The position numbers and the translations under genes are program-made. Of a stretch of DNA of 41,644 bases, positions 6,915 to 15,739 are shown in pieces. This DNA comes from Gammaproteobacteria bacterium (GTDB lineage Bacteria > Pseudomonadota > Gammaproteobacteria > Steroidobacterales > Steroidobacteraceae), in contig VBMV01000081.1 in NCBI GenBank assembly GCA_005878835.1, positions 1-41,644 on the forward strand. Direction: 5' to 3'. The notes under the pieces were generated by a model, which saw only the letters and a program-made list of their open reading frames with translations, searched no databases and was not told the origin of the DNA. The stretch's first letter is position 1; every line of letters begins with the position of its first letter.

Positions 6915-9119
6915 ATGTCCGGTCGCGACCACTCCGTGCTGTCCCCAGCCGACGCGATGCAGCGAGCGGTCCGTGCGCATGAGGTCGGGAACTTCGCTCT
7001 CGCCGAGTGGCTGTGCAGCGGGATCCTCGCCCATTACCCAGAGCATTTCGAGGCGCTCAACCTGCTGGGAGTCATCAAGGCGCAGACACGCCGCTCGCAG
7101 GAGGCGGCGGCGTTGCTGGAACACGCCGTGGCAGTGCGTCCCGGCAATGCGACCACGCACAACAACTACGCCAACGTTCTGGGAGACCTCGGGCGCTTCC
7201 ATGAGGCGCTGGAACACTACGATCGCGCACTCGCGCTCGAGCCCGACTATCCTGAGGCCTGCAACAACCGCGGTGGCGCGCTCAGGGCGCTAGGCCGCCT
7301 CGACGCCGCGCTCGCGAGCTACGAGCATGCGATCGCCCTGCGCCCAACCTATGCCGAAGCGCACTACAACCGGGGTGTGACGCTTCACGATCTCGGACGC
7401 CTGGAGGATGGGTTGGAGTGCTATGGGCGCGCGCTCCGGCTCAGTCCCGGGTCTGCCCAAGCGCTCTACAATCAGGGCATCGCGCTGCACGAACTCGGAC
7501 GCCTGAAGGAAGCGCTGCACAGCTACGGCAGGGCCCTGCAGATCACGCCGACTGCCGAGGCACACAACAATCGCGGCAACGTGTTTCTGGAGCTCGGACG
7601 CCGGCACGAAGCCCTGCAGGATTATGAGCGCGCTCTGCAACTGAACGCGGCGCTGCCAGATGCTCACCACAATCGTGGCAACGTGCTGCAGCTGCTCAGG
7701 CATCCGGAGGAGGCGCTGGCGAGTTTTGAACGGGCACTGCAGCTCAACCCGCAAATGCCTTGGCTGTTCGGCGCGTGGCTTCATGTCAGGCTGCTGCTGT
7801 GCGATTGGAGGGGCATCGCGACGCTCGCGGCCAGGATCACGCGAGGCCAGAAGGCGACCCGACCGTTCACCGTGCTGGCCGTGAGCGATGCGCTGGCCGT
7901 CCAGCGTCGGGCGGCGGAGATCTCCGCGGAGGAAACCACTCGAGTGAGCCGAGCGCTGCCCGCTCTGGCACCGCGGGCCCCGCGCCCGATCATCCGGGTC
8001 GGTTACTACTCGGCGGATTTCCGCAACCATGCCATGGCACAACTGATGGCAGGGGTGTTCGAGCTTCATGATCGCCGGCGCGTCGAGCTCACCGCGTTCG
8101 CCTTCGGCTCGCACGAGCCGGATCGGATGACCGAACGACTGCGCGGGGCGTTCGATCGATTCCTCGATGTCCGCTCCAGGTCGGACCGTGAAGTGGCGCA
8201 AGTGTCCCGGGAGCTCGAGATCGACATAGCGGTCGACCTCATGGGCTATACGCAGAACTCGCGTCCCGGGGTCTTTGCGCACTGCGCAGCGCCCCTGCAG
8301 GTGAGCTATCTCGGTTACGCGGGGACGATGGGTGCACCCTACATCGACTACATCGTCGCGGATCGGACCGTGATCCCGCCGCAGTCGCGCCACTACTACT
8401 CCGAAAGGATTATCTATCTGCCCAACAGTTATTTTCCTAACAGCTACCGCATCAACAACAACGGGCCGCCTGCGGCGGATGCGCAGCCCTCGCGATCCGA
8501 GCTGGGCCTGCCGGCGGCGGCGTTCGTTTTCTGTTGCTTCAACAGCACGTACAAGATCATCCCCGGCACCTTCGCGAGCTGGATGCGGATCCTCGAATCT
8601 GTCTCCGGAAGCGTGTTGTGGCTGCTGACCGATAATGCGACGGCCGCTCGCAACCTGCGCGTGGAGGCCGAGAGATTCGGCATCGATGGAGCGCGGCTGC
8701 TGTTCGCGCCACCCGTACCGTTGGCGCAGCATCTGCCGCGGTATCGCGCGGCCGACCTGTTTCTCGATACCCACCCCTGCGGTGCGCACACGACCGCGTG
8801 CGACGCCCTCTGGGTGGGACTGCCGGTTCTCACCCGCAGCGGAGAATCGCTGGCGGCGAGGGTAGCCGCCAGCCTCCTGACAGCGATCGGACTGCCCGAG
8901 CTGATAACCTCCGCTCAAGAGGACTATGAGGCGTTGGCGATCACGCTTGCGACCGACCCGCCGCGGCTGCGGGCCATCAGGAGTCGCCTGGCGGGCAATC
9001 GACTGACGACGCGCTTGTTCGATACTGGACTCCTGACCCGCCATCTCGAGACGGGCTACATGGAGATCTACCGGCGGCACCATGCGGGCCTGAGGCCCGA
9101 CGACGTGTTCGTGGAGTGA
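6915..9119 (+). CDS. TPR-GT41 glycosyltransferase (bacterial O-GlcNAc transferase homologue)
   Basis: This 734-residue protein begins with about eight TPR units (residues 10-290) and ends with a GT41 domain, the family of the O-linked GlcNAc transferase that modifies Ser/Thr of proteins with UDP-GlcNAc. Key positions are present: SADFRNHAMAQL with His372 (the conserved catalytic-region His), CCFNSTYKI with Lys547 (nucleotide-sugar binding), and FLDTHPCGAHTTACDALW with Asp618, followed by GLPVLTRSGESLAARVAASLL. The frame is open well upstream, but ATG at 6915 is chosen because it lies after the previous stop; ATG at 6957 is an alternative. The domain is intact and probably active. Donor and target protein cannot be read from sequence. 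No signal peptide, so cytoplasmic. Confidence 0.9.
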   Translation: MSGRDHSVLSPADAMQRAVRAHEVGNFALAEWLCSGILAHYPEHFEALNLLGVIKAQTRRSQEAAALLEHAVAVRPGNATTHNNYANVLGDLGRFHEALEHYDRALALEPDYPEACNNRGGALRALGRLDAALASYEHAIALRPTYAEAHYNRGVTLHDLGRLEDGLECYGRALRLSPGSAQALYNQGIALHELGRLKEALHSYGRALQITPTAEAHNNRGNVFLELGRRHEALQDYERALQLNAALPDAHHNRGNVLQLLRHPEEALASFERALQLNPQMPWLFGAWLHVRLLLCDWRGIATLAARITRGQKATRPFTVLAVSDALAVQRRAAEISAEETTRVSRALPALAPRAPRPIIRVGYYSADFRNHAMAQLMAGVFELHDRRRVELTAFAFGSHEPDRMTERLRGAFDRFLDVRSRSDREVAQVSRELEIDIAVDLMGYTQNSRPGVFAHCAAPLQVSYLGYAGTMGAPYIDYIVADRTVIPPQSRHYYSERIIYLPNSYFPNSYRINNNGPPAADAQPSRSELGLPAAAFVFCCFNSTYKIIPGTFASWMRILESVSGSVLWLLTDNATAARNLRVEAERFGIDGARLLFAPPVPLAQHLPRYRAADLFLDTHPCGAHTTACDALWVGLPVLTRSGESLAARVAASLLTAIGLPELITSAQEDYEALAITLATDPPRLRAIRSRLAGNRLTTRLFDTGLLTRHLETGYMEIYRRHHAGLRPDDVFVE

Positions 9120-9241
9120 TCCTGGCGTCCGCGAGCGCCCGCGAGCCTCAACCCGACAGCTTGACCGGGCCGCAGTCGATGCGATGGTGGGGGCAAGTTC
9201 CGTCCGACCGGACGCGACCTCGGTCGTGGCGGTAGACCTGC

Positions 9242-9508
9242 GCGGTCGACTGTGTCGCGCGGGCGAGCGCATCGCCGACCGGCCCGAGAGCGGGATTCTG
9301 CGGTTCATGGATACCCGCCCCGGCCACAGACGGCTACCTCGACACGACCAACCGCCGGCTGCGCGCGCCGTTTGCACTGAAGGACCGCGAAATGCGGCTA
9401 GAAGAGGGCCGGGTGGTCGTCTTCTCTTCCTACCTCTTCCATGAAGTCGCGCCCTTCTACGGGCGCGATGCGCGCATTACCGTCGCGAGCAACTGCTGGT
9501 TGGTGTGA
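9242..9508 (+). pseudogene. Decayed 2OG-Fe(II) oxygenase remnant
   Basis: Translation in pieces matches the intact oxygenase at 12976-13647. ESGILRFMDTRPG is read in the frame of base 9286 and corresponds to DSGLLSFVSP; GYLDTTNRRLRAPF, then MRLEEGRVVVFSSYLFHEVAPF and ITVASNCW, are read in the frame of base 9332 and end at TGA 9506-9508. At least one shift lies at 9310-9332, and a one-base loss at about 9257-9263 (after AVDCV) is likely. The first roughly 125 codons, including the HNHP iron site, are not recognisable upstream. The remnant follows the GT41 gene and precedes the TonB receptor, mirroring the intact copy on the receptor's other side. Confidence 0.72.
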
Positions 9509-9584
9509 GCGTTCCCACTCGCTCGTCAGCGGTACCGGCCGCGACCAGCATCGTGCTGCGGGGGACCGGGCGTGTTCGAGATGT

Positions 9585-9608
9585 GCGCCCAGGTGGGCGC
9601 CCAGGTGG
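9585..9608 (+). repeat. 12-bp tandem repeat
   Basis: gcgcccaggtgg occurs twice in immediate tandem in the non-coding stretch 9509-9818. Apart from this and the promoter below, nothing else was seen in that 310-base stretch. Confidence 0.6.
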
Positions 9609-9727
9609 GCGAGCGCTCACGTAGCACGCGCCGCTTCACCTGCCGAGCCTGCGGTGACGCTGTGCAAGCCCCCCGTGCTGTGTGTTGCTTCAGCGCTACA
9701 AAATCTTGTGAAGTCTTGAATTGCACT

Positions 9728-9755
9728 TTGCAGGGCTAGTCGTGCCGTGTAGTAT
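9728..9755 (+). promoter_or_regulatory. Candidate sigma-70 promoter of the TonB-dependent receptor
   Basis: TTGCAG at 9728-9733, a 16-bp spacer and TAGTAT at 9750-9755 lie in a locally AT-richer stretch. The start codon is about 64 bases downstream of the -10 and is preceded by a strong GGGGAG ribosome site at 9805-9810. An overlapping TTGCAC at 9721 is an alternative -35. Confidence 0.5.
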
Positions 9756-9818
9756 TTCTGCACTTGCTCGCGCGCCCACGGCGCGCGCATTCACGTCCAC
9801 TTGAGGGGAGTTTACGGA

Positions 9819-12800
9819 ATGAACACGAGTCGCAATGTGCGGTCGGCGGTTCGCATCGCTCTCGCGGCGTGCGCGACGGCTGGGGCAATCCCGCTGGCTC
9901 ACGGTCAGGCAGCCCCGCCGCCGGCTGCTCCAGAGAAGCCGGTGGAGGAAATCGTCATCACCGGTTCGCGCATCGTGGTACCCAACCTGCAGAGCATAAG
10001 CCCGGTGTCGACGATCTCCAGCGCCGACATCGAGCAGACCGGCAAGACGCGCGTGGAGGACATCCTCAACTCCATGCCGCAGATCTTCGCCGCCCAGGGG
10101 GCCCAGGTCTCCAATGGCTCGAACGGCATTGCGACGGTCAACCTGCGCGGACTCGGTTCGCAGCGCACGGTCGTGCTGGTCAACGGGCGGCGCGTGCAGC
10201 CGGGCAGCCCCTCGGGCGGAACGCCGGCCGTCGACCTGGACTTCATCCCGGCAGAATTGATCCAACGCGTGGAGATTCTCACCGGCGGCGCCTCTTCGAC
10301 CTACGGCGCCGACGCGGTGGGCGGTGTCGTCAACTTCATCCTGAACGACAAATACCAGGGCGTGAAGTTCACCGCGGAATATGGGTTTTACAACCATCAC
10401 AACAGCAATGGCATCGACTCGACGGTCACTGCGCTGCCGAACTACACCTTACCGCCCAGCAGCGTGAACGTCGGCTACAACAGGGATTTCTCTTTTTTGA
10501 TGGGCATGAACACCCCGAACGATAAGGGCAATGCGACCTTTTACGCGACCTACCGGACCGCCGACCCGATTCTCCAGGCATCGTTCGATTACAGCGCCTG
10601 CACCCTGAACTCCGGCGATACCTTCAGCTGCGGTGGCTCGACGACCACTGCACCGCCGTTTTCGAACGGGCGATTCCGACCGCTCGATCCGACGAGCGGA
10701 GCACCGATCGGGCCGAATGCCACGTTCCGTGCCGATGGGTCGCTGCAGACATTTCCGAGCACCACGGCGTTCGCGGCAGCACAAGCCTACAATTTCGGTC
10801 CGCTCAACTACTACGCCCGCCCCGACGAGCGCTACACGCTCGGCGCGTTCGTTCACTACGACGTGGCCGAGCACGCCAAGGTCTATTCCGAGCTCATGTA
10901 CATGAACGATCGGAACGTCTCGCAGATCGCACCGAGCGGCGCGTTCTCACTTGGAAACCCGATCAATCCCGGCGGCGGACTCTTCGTCAATTGCGATAAT
11001 CCGCTCCTCAGCGCGGCGATGGTGAGCACCTGGTGCGCGCCGGGCAGCACGATCACGCAGAACGGGCTGACGGAGGCGCTGCTCGTCATCGGCCGCCGCA
11101 ATGTGGAAGGCGGAGGCCGTCAGCAGGACTTTACCTTCAGCGACTACCGGGCCGTGATCGGTGTCAGGGGGGATATCAACGAGGCCTGGAGTTACGACGT
11201 ATACGGCCTGCAGGGCAACACCACCCTCAGCAGCATCTATCTGAACGATCTCTCCTGGACCAAGATCCAGAACTCCCTGCTGGTGCAAAATGTCGGCGGT
11301 GTGCCAACCTGCACGTCGGTCATCAACGGGACCGATCCGGCCTGCGTGCCGTGGAATATCTTCCACGTCGGCGGTGTGACGCCGGCTGCCGCCAACTATC
11401 TGGCCATACCGCTGCTCGAGCGCGGCAGCACGCTGTTGCGCGTGGGCGAAGCGAGCGTGACCGGGGACCTCGGCAAATACAACGTGCAGCTGCCGACGGC
11501 GCGGAACGGGTTGAACGTGAATATCGGCGTCGACTGGAATCAGACCACACTGCATTTTCAGCCGGACTTCGCATTCCAGACGGCTCAGGGAGCCGGGCAG
11601 GGGTCTGCGACTTTGCCGGCGGGTGGCAGCGTCACGGCTCGTGAGCTCTTCCTCGAGGGGAAACTCCCCATCGTCGAAGACCATCCGGGGGCTGAGGTGT
11701 TCGGCGCTGAATTCGGCTACCGCTACTCCGACTACAGCCAGGCGCAGTCGGACAACGGCTCGGCCAAGCAGACCTTCAACGCCAGTACCTATAAGTTCGG
11801 GCTCGAATGGATACCGATCCATGATCTGAGGTTGCGCGGCAGCTTCCAGCGGGCCACGCGCGTGCCGAACGTGAATGAGCTCTATTCGCCGCAGGAGGTG
11901 GCGTTAGACGGAACCATCGACCCCTGCTCGGGACCGACACCCGCCTTCTCGCCGGCGCAATGCGCCCGAACCCACGTGACGGCCGCGCAGTACGGCCTCG
12001 TCGATAACAATCCGGCGAATCAGTACAACGGCTTCATCGGCGGCAATCCGAATCTGCAGCCGGAAAAGGCCGACACCATCTCGTTCGGCGTCGCCCTGCA
12101 GCCGCGCGCGGTCCCGGGGCTGCGCTTCCTGGTCGACTGGTTCGACATCAAGGTCGACAATGCCGTTCAGCAGCCTCAGGCCGACTTCACCCTTATCGAG
12201 TGCGGCGTCACGGGCGATCCGACCGCCTGCGGCCGTGTCCATCGCGATGCCAACGGCAGCATCCTGACTCAGACCGGGTACATTCAGGACCTGTTCACCA
12301 ACATCGGCCAGCTCCGGACGCGCGGAATCGATTTCGACGCCGGCTATCGGTTCGGCATCGGCCGCTTCGGCAATCTCGCGTTTTCGCTGATCGCCACGCA
12401 CCTGAATAAATACGAAGTCACGCCTCAGGTCGGCATTACCTACGACTGCGTGGGACTTTATGGACCGGTATGTTCCAGCACCGGCAGCGGAACCGGTGTG
12501 CCGACACCGGAGGATCGCTTCACCCTCGGAGCGCACTGGCAGACCCCGTACCGCGGCCTGGACGTGGGTCTCGCGGTGCGCTACATGAGCTCGGTGAAGC
12601 TGGAAACGTCCGGGTCCAACCCGTTCCTGTCACAGATCGGAGCAATCGTCGGTCTCCCGGCGACGGACCTGCGCCTCGGCAGCCGGAGTTACCTGGACCT
12701 GTCGGCGAGCATGAACGTGACGGAGAAGCTCAGGGCGCGGTTCGGCGTCAACAACCTGCTCGACAAGGATCCACCGATCAACGGCGGCAACGCCTGTCCG

Positions 12801-12887
12801 ACGGGTCCCTGCAACGGCAATACCTGGCCGACGTTCTATGACGCGACCGGGCGGTTCATCTTCTTCAATGTCTCCGCCGAGTTCTAG
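9819..12887 (+). CDS. TonB-dependent outer-membrane receptor
   Basis: This 1022-residue protein has a signal peptide (residues 1 to about 33, ending PLAHGQA), a TonB-box-like VEEIVITGSRI just after it, and a plug domain (about 60-190) with DILNSMPQIF, VNLRGLGSQRTVVLVNGRR and GGASSTYGADAVGGVVNF. The rest is a 22-strand-type barrel with long Ser/Asn/Gly-rich loops, and the protein ends in Phe (FFNVSAEF) as outer-membrane barrels do. It imports a large ligand using TonB energy; the ligand is unknown. ATG 9819 is chosen over the upstream GTG because of the GGGGAG site eight bases before it. It has its own promoter and terminator, so it is a single-gene unit inside the modification island. There is no N-terminal signalling extension for a FecI/FecR system. 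Confidence 0.95.
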   Translation: MNTSRNVRSAVRIALAACATAGAIPLAHGQAAPPPAAPEKPVEEIVITGSRIVVPNLQSISPVSTISSADIEQTGKTRVEDILNSMPQIFAAQGAQVSNGSNGIATVNLRGLGSQRTVVLVNGRRVQPGSPSGGTPAVDLDFIPAELIQRVEILTGGASSTYGADAVGGVVNFILNDKYQGVKFTAEYGFYNHHNSNGIDSTVTALPNYTLPPSSVNVGYNRDFSFLMGMNTPNDKGNATFYATYRTADPILQASFDYSACTLNSGDTFSCGGSTTTAPPFSNGRFRPLDPTSGAPIGPNATFRADGSLQTFPSTTAFAAAQAYNFGPLNYYARPDERYTLGAFVHYDVAEHAKVYSELMYMNDRNVSQIAPSGAFSLGNPINPGGGLFVNCDNPLLSAAMVSTWCAPGSTITQNGLTEALLVIGRRNVEGGGRQQDFTFSDYRAVIGVRGDINEAWSYDVYGLQGNTTLSSIYLNDLSWTKIQNSLLVQNVGGVPTCTSVINGTDPACVPWNIFHVGGVTPAAANYLAIPLLERGSTLLRVGEASVTGDLGKYNVQLPTARNGLNVNIGVDWNQTTLHFQPDFAFQTAQGAGQGSATLPAGGSVTARELFLEGKLPIVEDHPGAEVFGAEFGYRYSDYSQAQSDNGSAKQTFNASTYKFGLEWIPIHDLRLRGSFQRATRVPNVNELYSPQEVALDGTIDPCSGPTPAFSPAQCARTHVTAAQYGLVDNNPANQYNGFIGGNPNLQPEKADTISFGVALQPRAVPGLRFLVDWFDIKVDNAVQQPQADFTLIECGVTGDPTACGRVHRDANGSILTQTGYIQDLFTNIGQLRTRGIDFDAGYRFGIGRFGNLAFSLIATHLNKYEVTPQVGITYDCVGLYGPVCSSTGSGTGVPTPEDRFTLGAHWQTPYRGLDVGLAVRYMSSVKLETSGSNPFLSQIGAIVGLPATDLRLGSRSYLDLSASMNVTEKLRARFGVNNLLDKDPPINGGNACPTGPCNGNTWPTFYDATGRFIFFNVSAEF

Positions 12888-12912
12888 AAGGTAGAAGGCA
12901 AGCACGACTCGG

Positions 12913-12945
12913 ATACGGCGGGCGCGAGCCCGCCGTATTTTTTTT
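12913..12945 (+). terminator. Rho-independent terminator after the TonB receptor
   Basis: A perfect 11-bp stem, atacggcgggc / gcccgccgtat, with a gcga loop is followed by an eight-T run (12938-12945). It ends the receptor transcript 26 bases after the stop codon. Confidence 0.95.
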
Positions 12946-12975
12946 CGCCAGCCGAAGGCGCGTATCATCCAGACG

Positions 12976-13647
12976 ATGGCTGAGATCGCGCCGTTCTTTG
13001 CGGTCCCGTTCGGGTTCGCACGGCTGGATGACTGTGCGCCGTTGAATGAGCAGCTGCGCGAAACCTTCCTGCAACGCGCCGCCCTTGGGGCGGCCTATGC
13101 CAATCCGCGACCCATCACGCGCCGCAATCAGCAGGTCTATGAGAGCCGCTTCGACCTCTTTCGCTGGCCCGAGGCGCCGGTCCAGCACCTGAAGGAGTTC
13201 TGCTGGAGGGAGCTCATCCGCTGGGTCTGCGAGCTGAACCGTTATGACGACAAGGTTCGCGCGCAACTTCTGCTGTACGCGGACTCGTGGTTTCACATCA
13301 CCCGGCGTGGCGGTTTTTTTGCGTTACACAACCACCCCATGGCCTCCTGGTCCGGAGTCTACTGTGTGGACCCAGGGGGCCAGGACGTACAGCACCCCGA
13401 CAGCGGCCTGCTGAGCTTCGTGAGTCCCATGCTCACCTCCAGCATGTTCCTGGATGCCGCCAATAGCCAGCTACAGGGACCGTATGCGCACGGCGTCCGG
13501 AGCCTGCGGCTCGAGCCGGGGCAGTTGGTGCTGTTTCCGTCATGGATTCTGCACGAAGTCACCCCGTTCACCGGGGACGGCGAGCGCATCACGGTTTCCT
13601 TCAATGCCTGGTTCCGCTTAGCGGCGGACCCGCCGGCCTCGTCTTAG
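12976..13647 (+). CDS. 2OG-Fe(II) oxygenase (TIGR02466/2OG-FeII_Oxy_5-like)
   Basis: This 223-residue protein fits a family of putative 2-oxoglutarate and iron dependent oxygenases with unknown substrates. The double-stranded beta-helix core starts at ITRRGGFFALHNHPMASWSG (His118, His120), followed by GVYCVDPG and PDSGLLSF, then LFPSWILHEVTPF with His193 and GERITVSFN with Arg204, the likely second iron ligand and cosubstrate Arg. It starts 31 bases after the receptor terminator and has no obvious ribosome site, so its promoter is unclear. It converges on the second hydroxylase-ERLACYD pair. A decayed copy lies on the other side of the receptor (9242-9508). A role in hydroxylating a peptide or small molecule linked to the island is inference. 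Confidence 0.85.
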   Translation: MAEIAPFFAVPFGFARLDDCAPLNEQLRETFLQRAALGAAYANPRPITRRNQQVYESRFDLFRWPEAPVQHLKEFCWRELIRWVCELNRYDDKVRAQLLLYADSWFHITRRGGFFALHNHPMASWSGVYCVDPGGQDVQHPDSGLLSFVSPMLTSSMFLDAANSQLQGPYAHGVRSLRLEPGQLVLFPSWILHEVTPFTGDGERITVSFNAWFRLAADPPASS

Positions 13648-13697
13648 CCGCAAACCCTTTCGGCCCGTAAGATCCTTTCCAGCACAAGGCGATCCTT

Positions 13698-14243
13698 TCA
13701 GCGCAGCCGCTCGACTTTGGCCACGCGGCCGCCGGGAGCACGGATCCGGAAGGATCCGAAGGCCGCGCGCGAAATAACGACCGCATCGCCCGCGCGCACC
13801 AGCCATTGCTCGCCCTCGAGAACGCGCCAGACCTGTCCATTGTCGAGCTCGAGGACCGGTGAGCCTCCGCTTACGCTCAGCGCGCTCACCCGCGCCGTGA
13901 TGGAATCCAGCCTGACCGCATGGGCGCTGCCTGCCGGCGGCTGCTCGGGCGCGGATCGGCGCAAGCCGAACATTCGTTGCGCAGAAACCGGGGCAGCTTC
14001 CCGCGCGGGTCCGGCATCAGGACCCGGTGCGAGGGTGGCCGCGAGGCGGTCGTAGCACAGGAGTCGCTCGGAATCGCTGCCGAGCGTCGCGCACACACGC
14101 ACCTCATCGGCCAGCGTGTTGCCCTCCGGCTCGCCCGCCGGCACGAGTCCCGGCACTACGAGACACTCCGGCGCGAACAGCAGATGAATCGCAACCGCCC
14201 GCCGCCACCTGGACTTGCCGCCGCGAGCGCCCACGGCCTTCAC
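13698..14243 (-). CDS. Small exported 'ERLACYD' protein, copy B
   Basis: This 181-residue protein has a basic then hydrophobic N-terminus (SRWRRAVAIHLLFAPECLVV) suggesting export. One motif, DSERLLCYDRLA, is preceded by a Cys 11 residues earlier, and the C-terminal domain ELDNGQVWRV...GDAVVISRAAFGSF matches copy A. The frame is open to 14441, but GTG at 14243 is chosen because it overlaps the stop of the upstream hydroxylase as GTGA, exactly as ATGA does in copy A. The linker between motif and C-terminal domain is Ala/Pro-rich. The function is not known. Constant pairing with the hydroxylase suggests it is a partner or a substrate carrier; it might even be a target, which only biochemistry could show. 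Confidence 0.78.
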   Translation of the reverse strand: MKAVGARGGKSRWRRAVAIHLLFAPECLVVPGLVPAGEPEGNTLADEVRVCATLGSDSERLLCYDRLAATLAPGPDAGPAREAAPVSAQRMFGLRRSAPEQPPAGSAHAVRLDSITARVSALSVSGGSPVLELDNGQVWRVLEGEQWLVRAGDAVVISRAAFGSFRIRAPGGRVAKVERLR

Positions 14244-15553
14244 GCGGGGGGCGCCCTGCCGGACTCGCCGTCGTAGAACTCCCGGATACCCTGCGTCGCG
14301 CTGCGCACCAGCGCGCGCTCCGTCTCGGTCAGGTGCGGATTCCAGACATCGAAGATCAGGATCGCGCGCGCCCGGTCGCTCTCGTTCCAGGCCTCGTGTT
14401 CGAACGTGTCGTCGAAGACCCATGCTTCGCCAACTCGCCACTGGCGCGTTTCGGAGCCCACGCGAAAGCCACAGCCCTCAGGCACGACGAGCGGGACATG
14501 CACGATGAGTCGCGTATTGGTCTCGCCGGTATGAGGCGGGATACGGGTCCTGGCATCGAGTATCGAGAAGAAGGCATTGGGCCCATGCCCCGCTATGTCG
14601 ACTTGTGGCGTCCTTGAAAGCAGGGCGCTCGTGACGGGGCAGCGCGCGATGTGCGCTTCAATTCTGCTCCCCTCCTTCCACAGGAAATACGCGCTCCAAC
14701 GCCGCGAGCGATTGAGCTGCGCCCATTGATCCAGGGGCAGCCCATCCGCATGAGCAATGTAAGGCACCAGCTCACTTTGCTCATCGCGCAGCACACCTTC
14801 CACTTCTCGCCGCACCTCCTGGCTGGAGGCTTCAAACTCCTCAAGCCAGGGGAAGGCATCGCGATCGTGAAACTCCCAATCGGGCAGGCTGGGGAAGTAC
14901 ATGAAGGTCGGCTGTGGCCGGTAGATCGCGCGCTTGCCGAGAAAGGTATCGAGACAATGATCGAAGCGTCGCTGCGTCGAGGATCCGCGCGCTGACCGCA
15001 GGCCTTGCAGCTTCTGCCCCAGGTACTCTTCGAGCGCCGCATCATTCGCCTTCACGGCTGCCAGTGCCCGCTGAACGGGCTTCTGCAGCAGCGGCGGCAC
15101 CGCAGTCCCCGGCGCGATGGTCTGCAGCGCGGCCCGGTAGACCTTGGCGGCCGCCCGCGGCCGCTCGAGCAGCTCGAGCAAGGAGGCCTTCTGCAACAGC
15201 GCCAGCAGGTGACGCGGCTCGAGCGTGAGCGCGCGCTCGAGCGCCTGCATCTCGGCCTCGGGCGCCTTGAGGGCGCGCTGGATCGTCGCGAGATTGATCC
15301 AGAACGCGGGGTTGGTCGCATCGCGCGCGACGGCTCGTTCCGCGAGCTCCTTGGCCGCCTGCAGCTGACCCTCGTGCAGCTTCTGCATGCCGCGAGCGTT
15401 CAAAATCAGCGGGTGCTCGGGTGTGATCGTCTCGGCTTTTGCCAGCAGCTGCGTGGCCAGCGCGAACTCCCTCCTGGCCAGCGCGCGTTCGGCTTCTACC
15501 ACGAGCTCACGCAACTGCTCGTCATGCTTGCCCTCCTGTCTATTCGACTGCAT
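14240..15553 (-). CDS. TPR-containing aspartyl/asparaginyl beta-hydroxylase, copy B
   Basis: This 437-residue paralogue of the protein at 1162-2472 is almost gap-free against it: both have WSAYFLW at residues 286-292 and HIARCPVT about ten residues later. TPR-like repeats occupy about 10-170. In the AspH-type domain, PPHTG gives His341, FDDTFEHEAWN gives His386 and Arg396 is the likely 2-oxoglutarate Arg; the position comparable to human AspH Arg688 is Ile350 (alignment from memory). The ATG start follows an AT-richer intergenic stretch shared with the divergent sulfotransferase at 15740. Its stop overlaps the start of the ERLACYD gene. It is probably cytoplasmic, since no signal peptide is seen. 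Substrate unknown; copies A and B may have different targets, since their TPR surfaces differ more than their catalytic domains. Confidence 0.9.
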   Translation of the reverse strand: MQSNRQEGKHDEQLRELVVEAERALARREFALATQLLAKAETITPEHPLILNARGMQKLHEGQLQAAKELAERAVARDATNPAFWINLATIQRALKAPEAEMQALERALTLEPRHLLALLQKASLLELLERPRAAAKVYRAALQTIAPGTAVPPLLQKPVQRALAAVKANDAALEEYLGQKLQGLRSARGSSTQRRFDHCLDTFLGKRAIYRPQPTFMYFPSLPDWEFHDRDAFPWLEEFEASSQEVRREVEGVLRDEQSELVPYIAHADGLPLDQWAQLNRSRRWSAYFLWKEGSRIEAHIARCPVTSALLSRTPQVDIAGHGPNAFFSILDARTRIPPHTGETNTRLIVHVPLVVPEGCGFRVGSETRQWRVGEAWVFDDTFEHEAWNESDRARAILIFDVWNPHLTETERALVRSATQGIREFYDGESGRAPPA

Positions 15554-15739
15554 GCTCGAGCCCGGCAGGCGTGTGCGCCGCTCCGTTTGGCAATGGCCCC
15601 TGCCTCATCACAGCATGATTTTGACGTGCGCAAATAAAAAAGTCATGTCACCGGGCGAGCACCGCGCCCGCGCTCCGACGGCGCCCAGCCTCGGGCTGGC
15701 CAGACTCGCTTTCGTCCACCGGCGCAGCTGGCCCAAGCC

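Noticed and set aside
4721-7760. Repetitive DNA that could be taken for a repeat array or CRISPR
   Set aside because: The periodicity is 102 bp (34 codons) and is explained by degenerate TPR coding units; there are no identical repeats with spacers.
7290-9377. 695-codon open frame on the minus strand across the GT41 gene
   Set aside because: Shadow of the GT41 gene with low-complexity Arg/Gln composition and no domain.
9441-9719. Small plus-strand frame as a possible modified-peptide precursor
   Set aside because: Its start lies in the oxygenase ghost in the wrong frame, it has no ribosome site, and its composition is random GC-rich sequence.
15615-15650. TTGACG followed by AT-rich sequence as a promoter for the 15740 sulfotransferase
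   Set aside because: No acceptable -10 at 16-18 bp; the AT richness suggests regulation but the elements cannot be assigned.
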